From: Streptomyces chattanoogensis
Lineage (GTDB): Bacteria > Actinomycetota > Actinomycetes > Streptomycetales > Streptomycetaceae
DNA: 64,000 nt
Direction: 5' to 3'
Assembly (NCBI RefSeq): GCF_001294335.1
Contig: NZ_LGKG01000024.1
Span: forward strand, 177,334 to 241,333
The notes beneath the pieces are model-generated. The model did not search any database. It saw nothing but the letters and a program-made list of their open reading frames with translations, and was not told the DNA's origin. Made by a program: the position numbers and the translations under genes. Of this stretch, positions 35,904-44,869 are shown piece by piece. Within the stretch, counting starts at the first letter, position 1; each line of letters begins with the position of its first letter.

Positions 35904-38900
35904 TTGAGTTCCGACTCAGGGGCACGCTCAGCTTTCGCCGAGCGCCTCGCACTGCTGTACAAGGAGGCCGGCAACCCTCCCCTCAAGAAGGTGGCCGAGG
36001 CGGTCGTCCGGCTTCAGCGGGTCGACGAACGAGGACGGCCCGTGCGGGTGTCCGTGCAGCGCATCAGCGACTGGCGACGGGCCAAGAACGTGCCTGCGCA
36101 GTTCGCCGCCCTCGCCGCGGTGCTGCACATCCTGATCCCCCAGGCACGGCGCCTGCGGCCCAAGCCGGTGTCCCCGGGCCTGTACGACCTGGCCCAGTGG
36201 CAGCGTCTGTGGGAGCAGGCGGTCGTCGGCCCGGCCGGCGACCGTGCCGCGGCAACCGCGCCGGAAGAACGTCCCCCGGTCGAAGCCGCGACCGTCCCCG
36301 GTGTGTGCCCGTACCGCGGGCTGGCTTCGTACCGCCAGCAGGACGCCCGGTGGTTCTTCGGACGGGAGCGGAGCACGGAGGCCCTCGTCACTCAGCTGCG
36401 CGCAGCGGAGGAGACGGGCGGCCTGGTCATGCTCGTGGGCGCCTCGGGGGCCGGAAAGTCCTCCCTGCTGAACGCCGGCTTGGTGCCCGCACTGCAGAGC
36501 GGCGCACCGGGCGGCGGGACCGGCCGGGAGAGGGAGGTGGTGCAGCTCGTGCCGGGAGGCGATCCTCTCGCGGAGCTGGCCGGCCGGATCCCCGGGCTCG
36601 ACGACGTCCTCTCGGCTGCCGAGGAGTCGGCGGCGACGGAGCCCGGTACTCCGCATTTCGCGCGCGCGGTGCGGGAGGCCGTCGCGGCGTGGGCGCAGCG
36701 TGAGACGTCCGGTGCCGCCCGTCCGGTCGTGATCGTGGATCAGTTCGAGGAGGCGTTCACCCTCTGCTCCGACGAAACGGCCAGGCGCACCTTCATCCAG
36801 CTCCTCCACGCCGCATGCACGCCCCCCGGACCGGATACCCCGGCCCCCGTCCTCGTCGTCATCGGCATACGCGCCGACTTCTACGAGCAGTGCCTCGGAC
36901 ATCCCGAACTGGCCGACGCGCTGCAGCACCGGCACATGGTGCTGGGGCCGCTGACCAGCGCGGAGCTGCGGGATGCGGTGACCGGCCCGGCCAAGGCCGT
37001 GGGGCTGGAACTCGAACCGGGACTGGCGGAACTGATCGTCCGGGAAGTGAGCGCGGACGGACCCGGCGGGGCACACGACGCGGGCGTGCTGCCGCTGCTC
37101 TCCCACGCCCTGCTCGCCACCTGGCAGCGACGGAAGGGGGGCCGGCTGACGCTGTCCGGCTACCGCGCGGCGGGCGGAATCCAGGGCGCGGTGGCGGCGA
37201 CCGCCGAGCGGGCCTGGTCCGGCCTCGACCCGACGGCGCGCACGGCCGCGCGACTGCTCCTCCTCAGGCTGGTCCGGCTGGGCGAGGACACCCAGGCCAC
37301 CCGCCGGCGGGGGACGCGGCGCCAGCTGGCGGACGAGTCGACGGATCCGGACAAGACGCAGGAATCGCTCGAAGCGCTGGTGCACGCCCGGTTGGTGACG
37401 CTCGACGCGGAGGCCGTGGAGATCACCCACGAAGCGCTGCTCCACGCCTGGCCGCGCCTGCGCGACTGGATCGACGAGGACCGCAACGGCAATCTGCTGC
37501 GCCAGCGGCTGGAGGAGGACGGCAGGGCCTGGGAGGGCTCGGGCCGCGACACGTCACTGCTCTACCGGGGCTCCCGTCTGGAGCAGGCCCGCAGCTGGGC
37601 GAAGTCCGCCGGTGACACCTTTCTGACCCGCAGCGCGGTGGAATTCCTGACGGCTTCGGTCAGGCTGCGCAAGCGCACGGTCTGGCTCAGCCGTGGTGCG
37701 GTGGCGGCGCTGGTCGTCATGGCGATGCTGGCCGTCGGCTCGGCGGTGATCGCGTGGCAGCAGCGGGACGACACCGTTTTCGAGCAGGTCCTCGCCGAAG
37801 CCGATCGCGCCCGGTACACGGATCCGTCCCTGTCGGCTCAGCTCGACCTGGTGGCACACGGCCGGCGGCCCGACGACGAGGGCGCGAACAACCGGCTGAT
37901 CTCGATCGTGAACGCGCCGCTGGCCACACCGCTTCTGGGCCACACCGGCGCCGTCTACCTCACCTCGTTCAGCCCGAACGGCCGGATCCTGGCCACCGCC
38001 AGCTACGACCGGACCGTTCGCCTGTGGGACGTGGCGGACCCGACCCGACCCAAGCCCCTGGGCAAGCCCCTCACCGGCCACTCGAGCTGGGTGAGCACCG
38101 CCGTCTTCAGCCCGGACGGGCACACCCTCGCCAGCGCCTCGGACGACGGCACGGTCCGGCTGTGGGACGTCCGGGATCCCGGCCACCCGCAGCCGCTCGG
38201 GCCGCCCTTGACCGGCCATGACGGCACGATCTTCCTGCTCGCCTTCAGCCCCGACGGGCGCACTCTGGCCTCGGCCGACGAAGACCACACCGTTCGCCTG
38301 TGGGACGTCCGCGACCCGCACCGGCCGAAGCGGCGCGGTGCCCTGACCGGCGCCACCGCCGCCGTACGCTCCGTGGCCTTCAGCCCCGACGGACGGACGC
38401 TGGCAGCCGGTGGCGACGACAACACGATCAGGCTGTGGGACCTGACCGACCGGCGTCATCCGGCCCCGATCGGCACGGAGCTGACCGGCCACACGGCCAC
38501 GGTGCACTCCGTGGCCTTCAGCCCCGACGGCCGTACCCTCGCCAGCGGCAGCTCGGACAACACCATCCGGCTGTGGGACGTGGCCTCCCCCCGCCACCCG
38601 GCACCGCTCGGCGCGCCGCTCACCGGCCACACCGGCCCCCTGTGGTCCGTGGCCTTCAGCCCCGACGGGAACATGCTCGCCGCCGGCAGCGCGGACAGCA
38701 CGGCAACGCTGTGGAACGTCAGCGATCCGGCCTACCCCTCACAGGTCGGCGAGCCGCTCGCGGGCAGCAGCGGGGAGATGTACGCCGTGGGCTTCAGCCC
38801 CGACGGACGGACCCTGGCCACGGGGAGCGGCGACAGCAAGGTCCGTCTGTGGTCGATCCCGACGTCGCACATGGTCGGCCGGATAGGGGCGTTCCGCCCC

Positions 38901-39908
38901 GACGGGCGGGTCCTCGCCACGGGCGCCCGGGACAACAGGGTGCGGCTGTGGAACGTGGAAAATCCCGACCGGCCCGTGATGCTGGGCAAGCCGTCCACAC
39001 CCGGCAAGGGCGAGTACGTGCGGTCGCTGGTGTTCTCCCCCGACGGCCGCACACTCGCGGTGTTCATGGGAAACCAGTCGGTACGGCTGTGGAACGTCGC
39101 CGACCCGGCACGGCCCGTCCCCTACAAGCAGACCATCGCCCTGCGGACACGCTTCGCGGGTGCCGACGCGCTGGCCTTCAGCCCGGACGGGCACACGCTG
39201 GCCACCGCCTACGACGACGACACCATCCGGCTGTGGAACGTCGGCGACCCCTCCCGCCCCCGTCCGCTCGGCGCACCCCTCACCGGCCACAAGGGCTACG
39301 TCAACTCCCTGGCCTTCAGCCCGGACGGCCGCACTCTCGCCAGCGGCAGCGCGGACGCCACCATCCGGCTCTGGAACACCGCCGACCCGCACCACGCCGC
39401 CCAGCTCCGCGCGCCGCTCACGGGGCACCTGGGCCCCGTCAACGCGCTCGCCTACAGCCCGGACGGCCGTACCCTGGCCAGCGGCAGCGACGACGACACC
39501 GTCCGGCTCTGGAACACCACCGACCCCCGCAGGGCGGCCCGGCTGGGCTCCCCGCTCACGGGCCACACCGAAGCGGTGGTGTCGCTGACGTTCAGCAAGA
39601 CCGGCCGCACCCTGGCGAGCGGCGGCAACGACAACACGGTCCGGTTCTGGAACGTCACGGTCCCCTCCGGGGCCGCTCCCATCGGTCAGTCGACCAGCCC
39701 CAACGCCAAGACGGGCAATTTCCTGTCGTTCAGCCCCCAGAGCCACATGCTCGGGGTGTCGAGCGGCGCCGGTACCGTCCGGCTGTGGAACCTGGACAGC
39801 GACAAGGCGATCCGGCACATTTGCGCCACCACTCGGGGCGTTCTGACGCCGGAGAAATGGCGCGAGTATCTGCCTCATCTCTCGTACGCGCCGCCGTGCG
39901 GCGAGTAA
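35904..39908 (+). CDS. HTH - STAND NTPase - transmembrane - WD40 protein
   Basis: About 1334 residues. An N-terminal helix-turn-helix-like domain (about 3-80, with VSVQRISDWRRAKNVPAQF) is followed by an nSTAND-type NTPase starting CPYRGLASYRQQDARWFFGR, Walker A GASGAGKSS near 178, Walker B VVIVDQFEEAF near 273. A single membrane helix lies near 595-617 and then 14 WD40 repeats (about 675-1300) ending each blade in RLWD/N. The C-terminus PEKWREYLPHLSYAPPC is typical of this Streptomyces family. Blade 7-8 is imperfect. The ligand is unknown. I favour TTG 35904 (AAGGAG eight bases upstream) over GTG 35895. Confidence 0.9.
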   Translation: MSSDSGARSAFAERLALLYKEAGNPPLKKVAEAVVRLQRVDERGRPVRVSVQRISDWRRAKNVPAQFAALAAVLHILIPQARRLRPKPVSPGLYDLAQWQRLWEQAVVGPAGDRAAATAPEERPPVEAATVPGVCPYRGLASYRQQDARWFFGRERSTEALVTQLRAAEETGGLVMLVGASGAGKSSLLNAGLVPALQSGAPGGGTGREREVVQLVPGGDPLAELAGRIPGLDDVLSAAEESAATEPGTPHFARAVREAVAAWAQRETSGAARPVVIVDQFEEAFTLCSDETARRTFIQLLHAACTPPGPDTPAPVLVVIGIRADFYEQCLGHPELADALQHRHMVLGPLTSAELRDAVTGPAKAVGLELEPGLAELIVREVSADGPGGAHDAGVLPLLSHALLATWQRRKGGRLTLSGYRAAGGIQGAVAATAERAWSGLDPTARTAARLLLLRLVRLGEDTQATRRRGTRRQLADESTDPDKTQESLEALVHARLVTLDAEAVEITHEALLHAWPRLRDWIDEDRNGNLLRQRLEEDGRAWEGSGRDTSLLYRGSRLEQARSWAKSAGDTFLTRSAVEFLTASVRLRKRTVWLSRGAVAALVVMAMLAVGSAVIAWQQRDDTVFEQVLAEADRARYTDPSLSAQLDLVAHGRRPDDEGANNRLISIVNAPLATPLLGHTGAVYLTSFSPNGRILATASYDRTVRLWDVADPTRPKPLGKPLTGHSSWVSTAVFSPDGHTLASASDDGTVRLWDVRDPGHPQPLGPPLTGHDGTIFLLAFSPDGRTLASADEDHTVRLWDVRDPHRPKRRGALTGATAAVRSVAFSPDGRTLAAGGDDNTIRLWDLTDRRHPAPIGTELTGHTATVHSVAFSPDGRTLASGSSDNTIRLWDVASPRHPAPLGAPLTGHTGPLWSVAFSPDGNMLAAGSADSTATLWNVSDPAYPSQVGEPLAGSSGEMYAVGFSPDGRTLATGSGDSKVRLWSIPTSHMVGRIGAFRPDGRVLATGARDNRVRLWNVENPDRPVMLGKPSTPGKGEYVRSLVFSPDGRTLAVFMGNQSVRLWNVADPARPVPYKQTIALRTRFAGADALAFSPDGHTLATAYDDDTIRLWNVGDPSRPRPLGAPLTGHKGYVNSLAFSPDGRTLASGSADATIRLWNTADPHHAAQLRAPLTGHLGPVNALAYSPDGRTLASGSDDDTVRLWNTTDPRRAARLGSPLTGHTEAVVSLTFSKTGRTLASGGNDNTVRFWNVTVPSGAAPIGQSTSPNAKTGNFLSFSPQSHMLGVSSGAGTVRLWNLDSDKAIRHICATTRGVLTPEKWREYLPHLSYAPPCGE

Positions 39909-40016
39909 CGGGGCCGTCCCCTGCCGGACCGCGACAGGTGACACGGGCACAACTCCGTGTCTCAATCCTGCAGTTGGCTCCCACCACCGCGGCAGCCTTG
40001 GTACTCTTGGCCGCAG

Positions 40017-40054
40017 CCCGATCGCTGGTGCATCCCCCGTCGCCAGCGATCGGG
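40017..40054 (+). terminator. STAND-WD40 terminator-like hairpin
   Basis: CCCGATCGCTGG at 40017-40028 pairs perfectly with CCAGCGATCGGG at 40043-40054 over 14 bases and is followed by CGTTTG. It lies about 110 bases beyond the WD40 gene stop. Confidence 0.6.
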
Positions 40055-40066
40055 CGTTTGCGTGCC

Positions 40067-40649
40067 GTGCGCCGTACCGTGCGCACCAACCTCCGCCACC
40101 AGTGGGAGAAGGGCCGGGCGCGGGAGCCGCTGGCGGAGCGCGCCCGGACCGGCGCCACCGAGCACGACACCGGCCTGAAGGCCGACGATCTCGTCTTCCA
40201 CGCCGCGTACCGCACGATCGAGGCGGACGAGGACCTTGCGGCGGCATTCCGCCTCCCCGAAGGCACGGCCCTCCTCGAACGCACCTACCGCACCCGGTAC
40301 GCGGCCGAGAGCGCGCCCTTCAACCTGGTGACGTCGTACCTCGTCCACGACCTGATCGCGCCGAACCCCGACATCCTGGACGAGGCCAAGGAGCCTTGGC
40401 CCGGGGGCTCGCAGAGCCAGCTCCACAGCGTCGGCATCGAGCTGGACCGCATCGAGGAGCGCGTCACCGCCCGCCCGCCCGCCGACGCCCGAGGAAGCGG
40501 CGGAGCTGGAGCTGCCGCCGGGGACCTCGGTGCTCGTCCTCCGGAAGACCTCGATCGACACCCGGGACCGGGTCGTCGACGTCTCGGACGTCATCCTGCC
40601 CGGCGATCGCACGGAAATGCTGTTCACCACTCCCCTGGAAAGGTGGTGA
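40067..40649 (+). pseudogene. GntR-family (UTRA domain) regulator, truncated and frameshifted
   Basis: The translation from 40067 (VRTNLRHQWEKGRAREPLAE ... EGTALLERTYRTRYAAESAP) is a UTRA-type effector domain, but the N-terminal winged helix is absent. Near 40470-40485 the frame breaks; the rest (EEAAELELPPGTSVLVLRKT, ending LFTTPLERW) continues in another frame to the TGA at 40647. A GCCC triplication there suggests a 4-base duplication. Either the gene is dead or a sequencing slip occurred in a GC repeat. The stop overlaps the glycosyltransferase GTG. Confidence 0.75.
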
Positions 40650-41413
40650 GTGCCGTGCGCCGGCGCATCATCATCGTCACTGCCGTCCACGCCCCGTCGG
40701 CGCCCTTCCTTCCGGACGCCTACCGCTCGCTCTGCCGGCAGGAACTGCCCGAGGGCTGGGAGTGGCACTGGGTCATCCAGGAGGACGGCACGAGCGACGC
40801 GGTCGCCCCCCACGTCCCCGACGACGAGCGGGTGACCTTCCGTCAGGGCCGGCCCGGCGGCCCCGGCGTCGCGCGCACCATCGCCCTCGCCCACGCGGAC
40901 GGCGCATACGTCAAGGTCCTGGACGCCGATGACCAGTTGCCTCCGGGGACGCTGGCCCGCGACCTGGCCGCCCTCGAAGCCGACCCCGGCATCGCCTGGG
41001 CGACCTCGCGCGTCCTCGACCTGCTGCCCGACGGCTCCACCGCCGGCTTCCCCGGAGACCCCGAAGCGGGCCCGGTCGAACGCGGCGCCGTACTCGACTT
41101 CTGGAAGGCGAACGGTTTCCGCGCCCAGGTCCACCCGGCGACCCTCTTCGTCCGCCGCGACCTGCTGCTCGCCCTCGGTGGCTGGATGGCCCTCCCGGCG
41201 TCGGAGGACACCGGCCTGCTGCTCGCCCTGAACGCGACGAGCCGCGGCTGGTTCTCGTCCGAGGTCGGTCTCCTCTACCGGAAGTGGCCCGGCCAGGCCA
41301 CCGGCCAGGCGTCCCACACCGATGCGGCGGAGCGTGACGCCCGGATGGCGGTCGTCGAGGCCAGGGCGCGGCAGCTCACCCACTTCAAGTGGCGCTGTCC
41401 CGCGGGGGATTGA
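40646..41413 (+). CDS. Family 2 glycosyltransferase
   Basis: A 255-residue GT-A fold glycosyltransferase, probably cytosolic. It begins with RRIIIVTAVHAPSAPFLPDA, has the WVIQEDGTSD nucleotide-binding loop, the metal motif KVLDADDQLPPG near residue 92 and an ED motif in PASEDTGLLLAL. The GTG at 40646 overlaps the stop of the broken regulator (GTGA), suggesting former translational coupling; GTG 40655 is an alternative. Substrate unknown. Confidence 0.85.
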   Translation: MSAVRRRIIIVTAVHAPSAPFLPDAYRSLCRQELPEGWEWHWVIQEDGTSDAVAPHVPDDERVTFRQGRPGGPGVARTIALAHADGAYVKVLDADDQLPPGTLARDLAALEADPGIAWATSRVLDLLPDGSTAGFPGDPEAGPVERGAVLDFWKANGFRAQVHPATLFVRRDLLLALGGWMALPASEDTGLLLALNATSRGWFSSEVGLLYRKWPGQATGQASHTDAAERDARMAVVEARARQLTHFKWRCPAGD

Positions 41414-41444
41414 CGGGCGCACGCAGCGGGTGCGGCCGCCCGGC

Positions 41445-42683
41445 TCAGGAGACGGCCGCAGCCGCCCGGTCGCGGTCGAAGGGCAGGTCCAGCATCCGGA
41501 TCGCATTCCCCCTCAGCAGCTTGTAGGCGACCTCGTCCGGCAGGCCGCCGACGTGATCGGCGGCCACCTCCTTCGTGTGCGGCCAGGTCGAGTCGACATG
41601 CGGGTAGTCGGTCTCGAACGTGGCGTTGTCGATCCCGACGGTCTCGATCGCCTCGACACCGTGCTTGTCGCGGAAGAAGCAGCAGAAGATCTGCCGGTAG
41701 TAGTACGTCGACGGGGGCTCCGGGATCAGGTCCTTGACCCCGCCCCACGCCCGGTGCTCCTCCCAGACGGCGTCCGCGCGCTCCAGGGCGTACGGAATCC
41801 AGCCCATCTGCCCCTCGCTGTACGCCAGCTTCAGCCGCGGGAACTTCACCAGGACGCCGCTGAACAGGAAGTCCATCATCGAGGCCATCGCGTTGTTGAA
41901 GCTCAGCGACGCCTGGACGGCGGGCGGGGCGTCCGGCGACGCGGCCGGCATCTGCGAGGACGAGCCGATGTGCATGTTCACGACCGTCCCGGTCTCCTCG
42001 CAGGCCGCGAAGAACGGGTCCCAGTAGCCGGAGTGGATCGACGGCAGGCCCAGGTAGGTGGGGATCTCGCTGAAGGTCACCGCGCGCACGCCGCGCGCCG
42101 CGTTCCGCCGGATCTCGGCGACCGCGAGATCGATGTCCCACAGCGGGATGAGGCACAGCGGGATCAGCCGGCCGCCGCTGTCCCCGCACCACTCCTCGAC
42201 CATCCAGTCGTTGTACGCCCGGACGCACGCCAGCCCGACCTCCTTGTCCTGGGCCTCCGCGAAGGTCTGGCCGCAGAAACGCGGAAACGTCGGGAAGCAC
42301 AGCGATGCCTCCACGTGGTTGACGTCCATGTCCTCCAGCCGGGCCCTGGGGTCCCAGCAGCCGCGCCGCATCTGCTCGCGCGTGATGCCGTCCAGCGTCA
42401 TCTCGTCGCGGGAGAAGCCGACGGCCGCGATGATGCGCTTGTACGGGAAGAGCAGGCCCTCGTACTCCCACCAGTCCGTGATCTGGCCGGCCGGGTCGGT
42501 GGTGAACCGGTACTTCCCGCCGACGTACTCCAGCTCGCCGATGCCGGCGGTGAAGGGCTTCGGTCCCTTGTCGCGATGCTTCTTCGGAAGCCAGGTCTCG
42601 AAGAGATGCGCGGGCTCGATCACGTGATCGTCCACGCTGATGACCTTCGGAAGCTCCCCGTTGCCAGGCTCGTTGCTGACCAC
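41445..42683 (-). CDS. Amidohydrolase family protein (ACMSD-like TIM barrel)
   Basis: A 412-residue member of the amidohydrolase-2 group. It shows ISVDDHVIEP at the N-terminus (metal-binding D-x-H position), HIGSSSQMP in the middle, and ETDYPHVDSTWPHTKE near the end, which holds the last metal ligand. Family members include decarboxylases and hydratases of aromatic acids, so the reaction cannot be assigned. GTG 42683 has GGGGG six bases upstream. It stands alone, convergent with the glycosyltransferase gene. Confidence 0.88.
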   Translation of the reverse strand: MVSNEPGNGELPKVISVDDHVIEPAHLFETWLPKKHRDKGPKPFTAGIGELEYVGGKYRFTTDPAGQITDWWEYEGLLFPYKRIIAAVGFSRDEMTLDGITREQMRRGCWDPRARLEDMDVNHVEASLCFPTFPRFCGQTFAEAQDKEVGLACVRAYNDWMVEEWCGDSGGRLIPLCLIPLWDIDLAVAEIRRNAARGVRAVTFSEIPTYLGLPSIHSGYWDPFFAACEETGTVVNMHIGSSSQMPAASPDAPPAVQASLSFNNAMASMMDFLFSGVLVKFPRLKLAYSEGQMGWIPYALERADAVWEEHRAWGGVKDLIPEPPSTYYYRQIFCCFFRDKHGVEAIETVGIDNATFETDYPHVDSTWPHTKEVAADHVGGLPDEVAYKLLRGNAIRMLDLPFDRDRAAAAVS

Positions 42684-42857
42684 GCCGTACCCCCAACTGC
42701 CCTGTCGGCTCGCGCCATATCTGACGCCCCATCAGATCGAGGTTATGGGGTCACCCCTGTCGCGGCAAGGACGAACGGCGATCCGCACCCCTTGCGGGAT
42801 CGCGCGATGTCCGCTGCACTGACGGACCGTCAGCTACCCGGCTTTGGGGAGAACACC

Positions 42858-43307
42858 ATGCAGACGATCTGGCTCGGCGGAGCCGAATGGCTCGCGGTCC
42901 TCCGTATCGGCCTCGGCCTGTGGTGGCTGGAGAGCTGGCGCCACAAGGACAAGAAGACCTGGTTCAAGGGCGGCGGGATCACCTGGGCGGCCGGCATCGC
43001 CGCCAAGCACCGGTGGCCCGTCGTACGGCGCGGCTTCGACCGCCTGGTCAAGCCCCGCCCCCGGGCCATGGCCTACCTCGTCGCCTACGCGGAGCTGGCG
43101 CTCGGGCTCGGCCTCATCGCGGGCCTGCTGACGCCGGTCGCGCTGATCGCGGGGGCGGTACTCAACCTGATCTACCTGGTGCTGATGATCCACGACTGGG
43201 CGGAGCAGGGGCAGAACCTGATGATGGCGCTGATCTCGGTGACCGCGCTGGCCGCGATGAGCTGGCAGAGCTGGTCGCTCGACCATGCCTTCGGGCTGTT
43301 CTTGTGA
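42858..43307 (+). CDS. DoxX-family membrane protein
   Basis: A 149-residue protein with four hydrophobic segments and a DoxX-like arrangement: LAVLRIGLGLWWLESWRHK at the start, then ELALGLGLIAGLLTPVALIA and a C-terminal SWSLDHAFG. DoxX proteins are often tied to quinone/thiosulfate oxidation or to redox homeostasis; the role here is not shown. ATG 42858 has GGGGAG seven bases upstream. It diverges from the amidohydrolase gene. Confidence 0.88.
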   Translation: MQTIWLGGAEWLAVLRIGLGLWWLESWRHKDKKTWFKGGGITWAAGIAAKHRWPVVRRGFDRLVKPRPRAMAYLVAYAELALGLGLIAGLLTPVALIAGAVLNLIYLVLMIHDWAEQGQNLMMALISVTALAAMSWQSWSLDHAFGLFL

Positions 43308-43335
43308 GGCCTGCCCATCCTGCTTCGGCTGTGCC

Positions 43336-43851
43336 TCACATCCACCCGGCCCTCTCGGCCGCAGCCACGGCGGCCGCCTCGGCCGCATCCGCCTTGGCGT
43401 TCAACGGCTCGTCCCGGCCCATGCCGTCCCTCCCTGCGGCTTCTCCGGCGGCCCGGGAGGCTGCCATGGCGGCGTGGAAGGCGGCTTCGGAGAGTGCGGT
43501 GTCGCCGTGCTCCCGGGCTATCTGGGCGGCAACGACGGCCGCGGCGGAGGCGTTTCTTGCACAACGGGCGTCTGCCGCGGGGTCGGGGGAGCTCTCCGGA
43601 AGACGGACCAGCGCCCGCACGGACAGCCGGACGGCATGGGCGGCCCTCGATGCCGGGCCCGTCGGTACGACTTCGGCCGCGTCGCTCGGGATGCCGACGT
43701 ACCGGCAGGTGGCCTCGGCGCGGTCGGTGGCGCTTCGTCCGCGTGCCGCATGACGCCGCCTGAGGGCCTGTTCGGTCGATTGGCCGCCGTCATGGACGTC
43801 ATGGACGTCGTCGAGGCCATTGAGGCCATTGAGGCCATAGGAGTCAGTCAT
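43336..43851 (-). CDS. Alanine-rich hypothetical protein with N-terminal peptide repeats
   Basis: A 171-residue protein. It starts MTDSYGLNGLNGLDDVHDVH, made of in-frame 9-base DNA repeats, then a long, low-complexity Ala-rich helical region rich in AARA and AAEAA. AAVVAAQIAREHGDTALSEA recurs in some Streptomyces hypothetical proteins. The ATG at 43851 has a perfect AAGGAG site six bases upstream, which argues that it is real. No function is known. Confidence 0.65.
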   Translation of the reverse strand: MTDSYGLNGLNGLDDVHDVHDGGQSTEQALRRRHAARGRSATDRAEATCRYVGIPSDAAEVVPTGPASRAAHAVRLSVRALVRLPESSPDPAADARCARNASAAAVVAAQIAREHGDTALSEAAFHAAMAASRAAGEAAGRDGMGRDEPLNAKADAAEAAAVAAAERAGWM

Positions 43852-44020
43852 CCCCGTCTCCTTGTCCGGCGGGTCGGTGGTGGCAACGAGCGTGCGGCAG
43901 GGTGACATGCCGGACGCGAACAGGCCAGAGCGGTGCCGTAACTCACGTTCCTGAGAGGTGCGTTGACCGCGCTTGTACGATCTTCCGGTCTTGAGGGGTG
44001 CGGGCGACCAGGGGGAACGC

Positions 44021-44092
44021 ATGGACACGGCAGAGCAGTTATTGAAACCTCCCCTCCCTGAAGGGAGGGGGTTCCTTACCCTCCAGGGCTGA
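44021..44092 (+). pseudogene. Gene start interrupted by the TnpB element
   Basis: ATG 44021 has AGGGGGA upstream and reads MDTAEQLLKPPLPEG before running into the element's terminal hairpin and stopping at 44090-44092. The first eight codons probably come from a host gene split by the insertion; the rest comes from the element. It contains a rare TTA codon. Confidence 0.3.
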
Positions 44093-44620
44093 TGTGGGGA
44101 TTTCTAGCTCAGGCCGCCATACGGGGCGGCGCCCCGGATGGTCTCTTGTGTAGCTGCGCCTTCGCAGCCCGGTAGCCGTTCGAGGCGGCCTGTCCCCGTT
44201 TGGGCTTCCTGCGGGCCATCATCCGCTGGTAGCGGGCGAGTTTCTGCACGGCGGTCTTCCCGTGCTGCGGCACACGGTCCTTGATGTCCTTGACCGCCTT
44301 GGCACGGGACTTGCCGAAATCCCGTACGAGCTGCTGCTGAGGAACACTCGACCCAACGGCCAGCCACGGCGTTGTGCGGCGGGCCTCGGTCAGCATCTTG
44401 TCGAGCGCGGCCGGGCCGACCTTCTCACCGTCGGCGTGCGCCTTCTTCGAGCGGGCAACACACTCGTTCCACACCCACCGGCACCGGTCCCACTCGCCTT
44501 CGAGTGCACGCCGGGCCGTCGACGACAGGCGCACACGGAAGGTGAACCGGGAATGCCCGGCACCCTTCGCGATCGCCGCTGTCGTCATACATCCGAACCT
44601 ACCCGGGGGGACTGACAGTT
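44038..44620 (-). mobile_element. Truncated IS200/IS605-type element with TnpB remnant
   Basis: On the minus strand the element carries the 5' part of tnpB (44588 to 44109) and then a terminal hairpin, CCCCTCCC TGAA GGGAGGGG at about 44052-44071, before the boundary near TTATTGAA (about 44038-44046). The catalytic part of TnpB is missing, so it cannot move itself. The outer boundary on the right is approximate. Confidence 0.65.
44109..44588 (-). pseudogene. TnpB N-terminal fragment
   Basis: A 159-codon frame beginning MTTAAIAKGAGHSRFTFRVR, with ALEGEWDRCRWVWNECVARS and LVRDFGKSRAKAVKDIKDR, the helical N-terminus of TnpB/OrfB transposon nucleases. The RuvC-like D-E-D catalytic domain and the zinc ribbon are absent; the frame ends at 44109 after PRMAA. 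It is therefore a truncated copy, not an active RNA-guided nuclease. Confidence 0.75.
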
Positions 44621-44639
44621 GAGAGCTCTTGACCATTGC

Positions 44640-44869
44640 GTGCTGCCTACACCGTCGCAGGGTGGACGCCGAGCAGGGCATGGAGGTGCCGGTGACCTGC
44701 GGCGGCGGTCCCGTCCAGGCCATGGCCGGAAGCGGTGCAGCACATGGCGTATCGCACCGTGCAGGAGGCACTGCCCAATGTACGGACGGCGGACGGAGAT
44801 TTCTTCGTATGGGTCGTCCTGCCGTACGGGCAGGCGGCATGCGCAGTCCGCTACCGCAGAAGCCGCGCA
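44640..44869 (+). pseudogene. Histidine-kinase C-terminal relic
   Basis: MEVPVTCGGG in one frame is followed, after a frame change near 44725, by HMAYRTVQEALPNVRTADGD and VWVVLPYG. This matches the order in NarL-type kinases, where a short strand precedes the HATPase N box (aYRivQEALtNvrkHA). The DHp histidine and G boxes are missing. It lies right after the TnpB element and overlaps the 3' end of the P-type ATPase gene. Confidence 0.45.

Noticed and set aside
37930..39810. Regularly spaced DNA repeats that could suggest a CRISPR array
   Set aside because: They are coding WD40 blades of about 130-140 bases with variable spacing, not short identical repeats with unique spacers.
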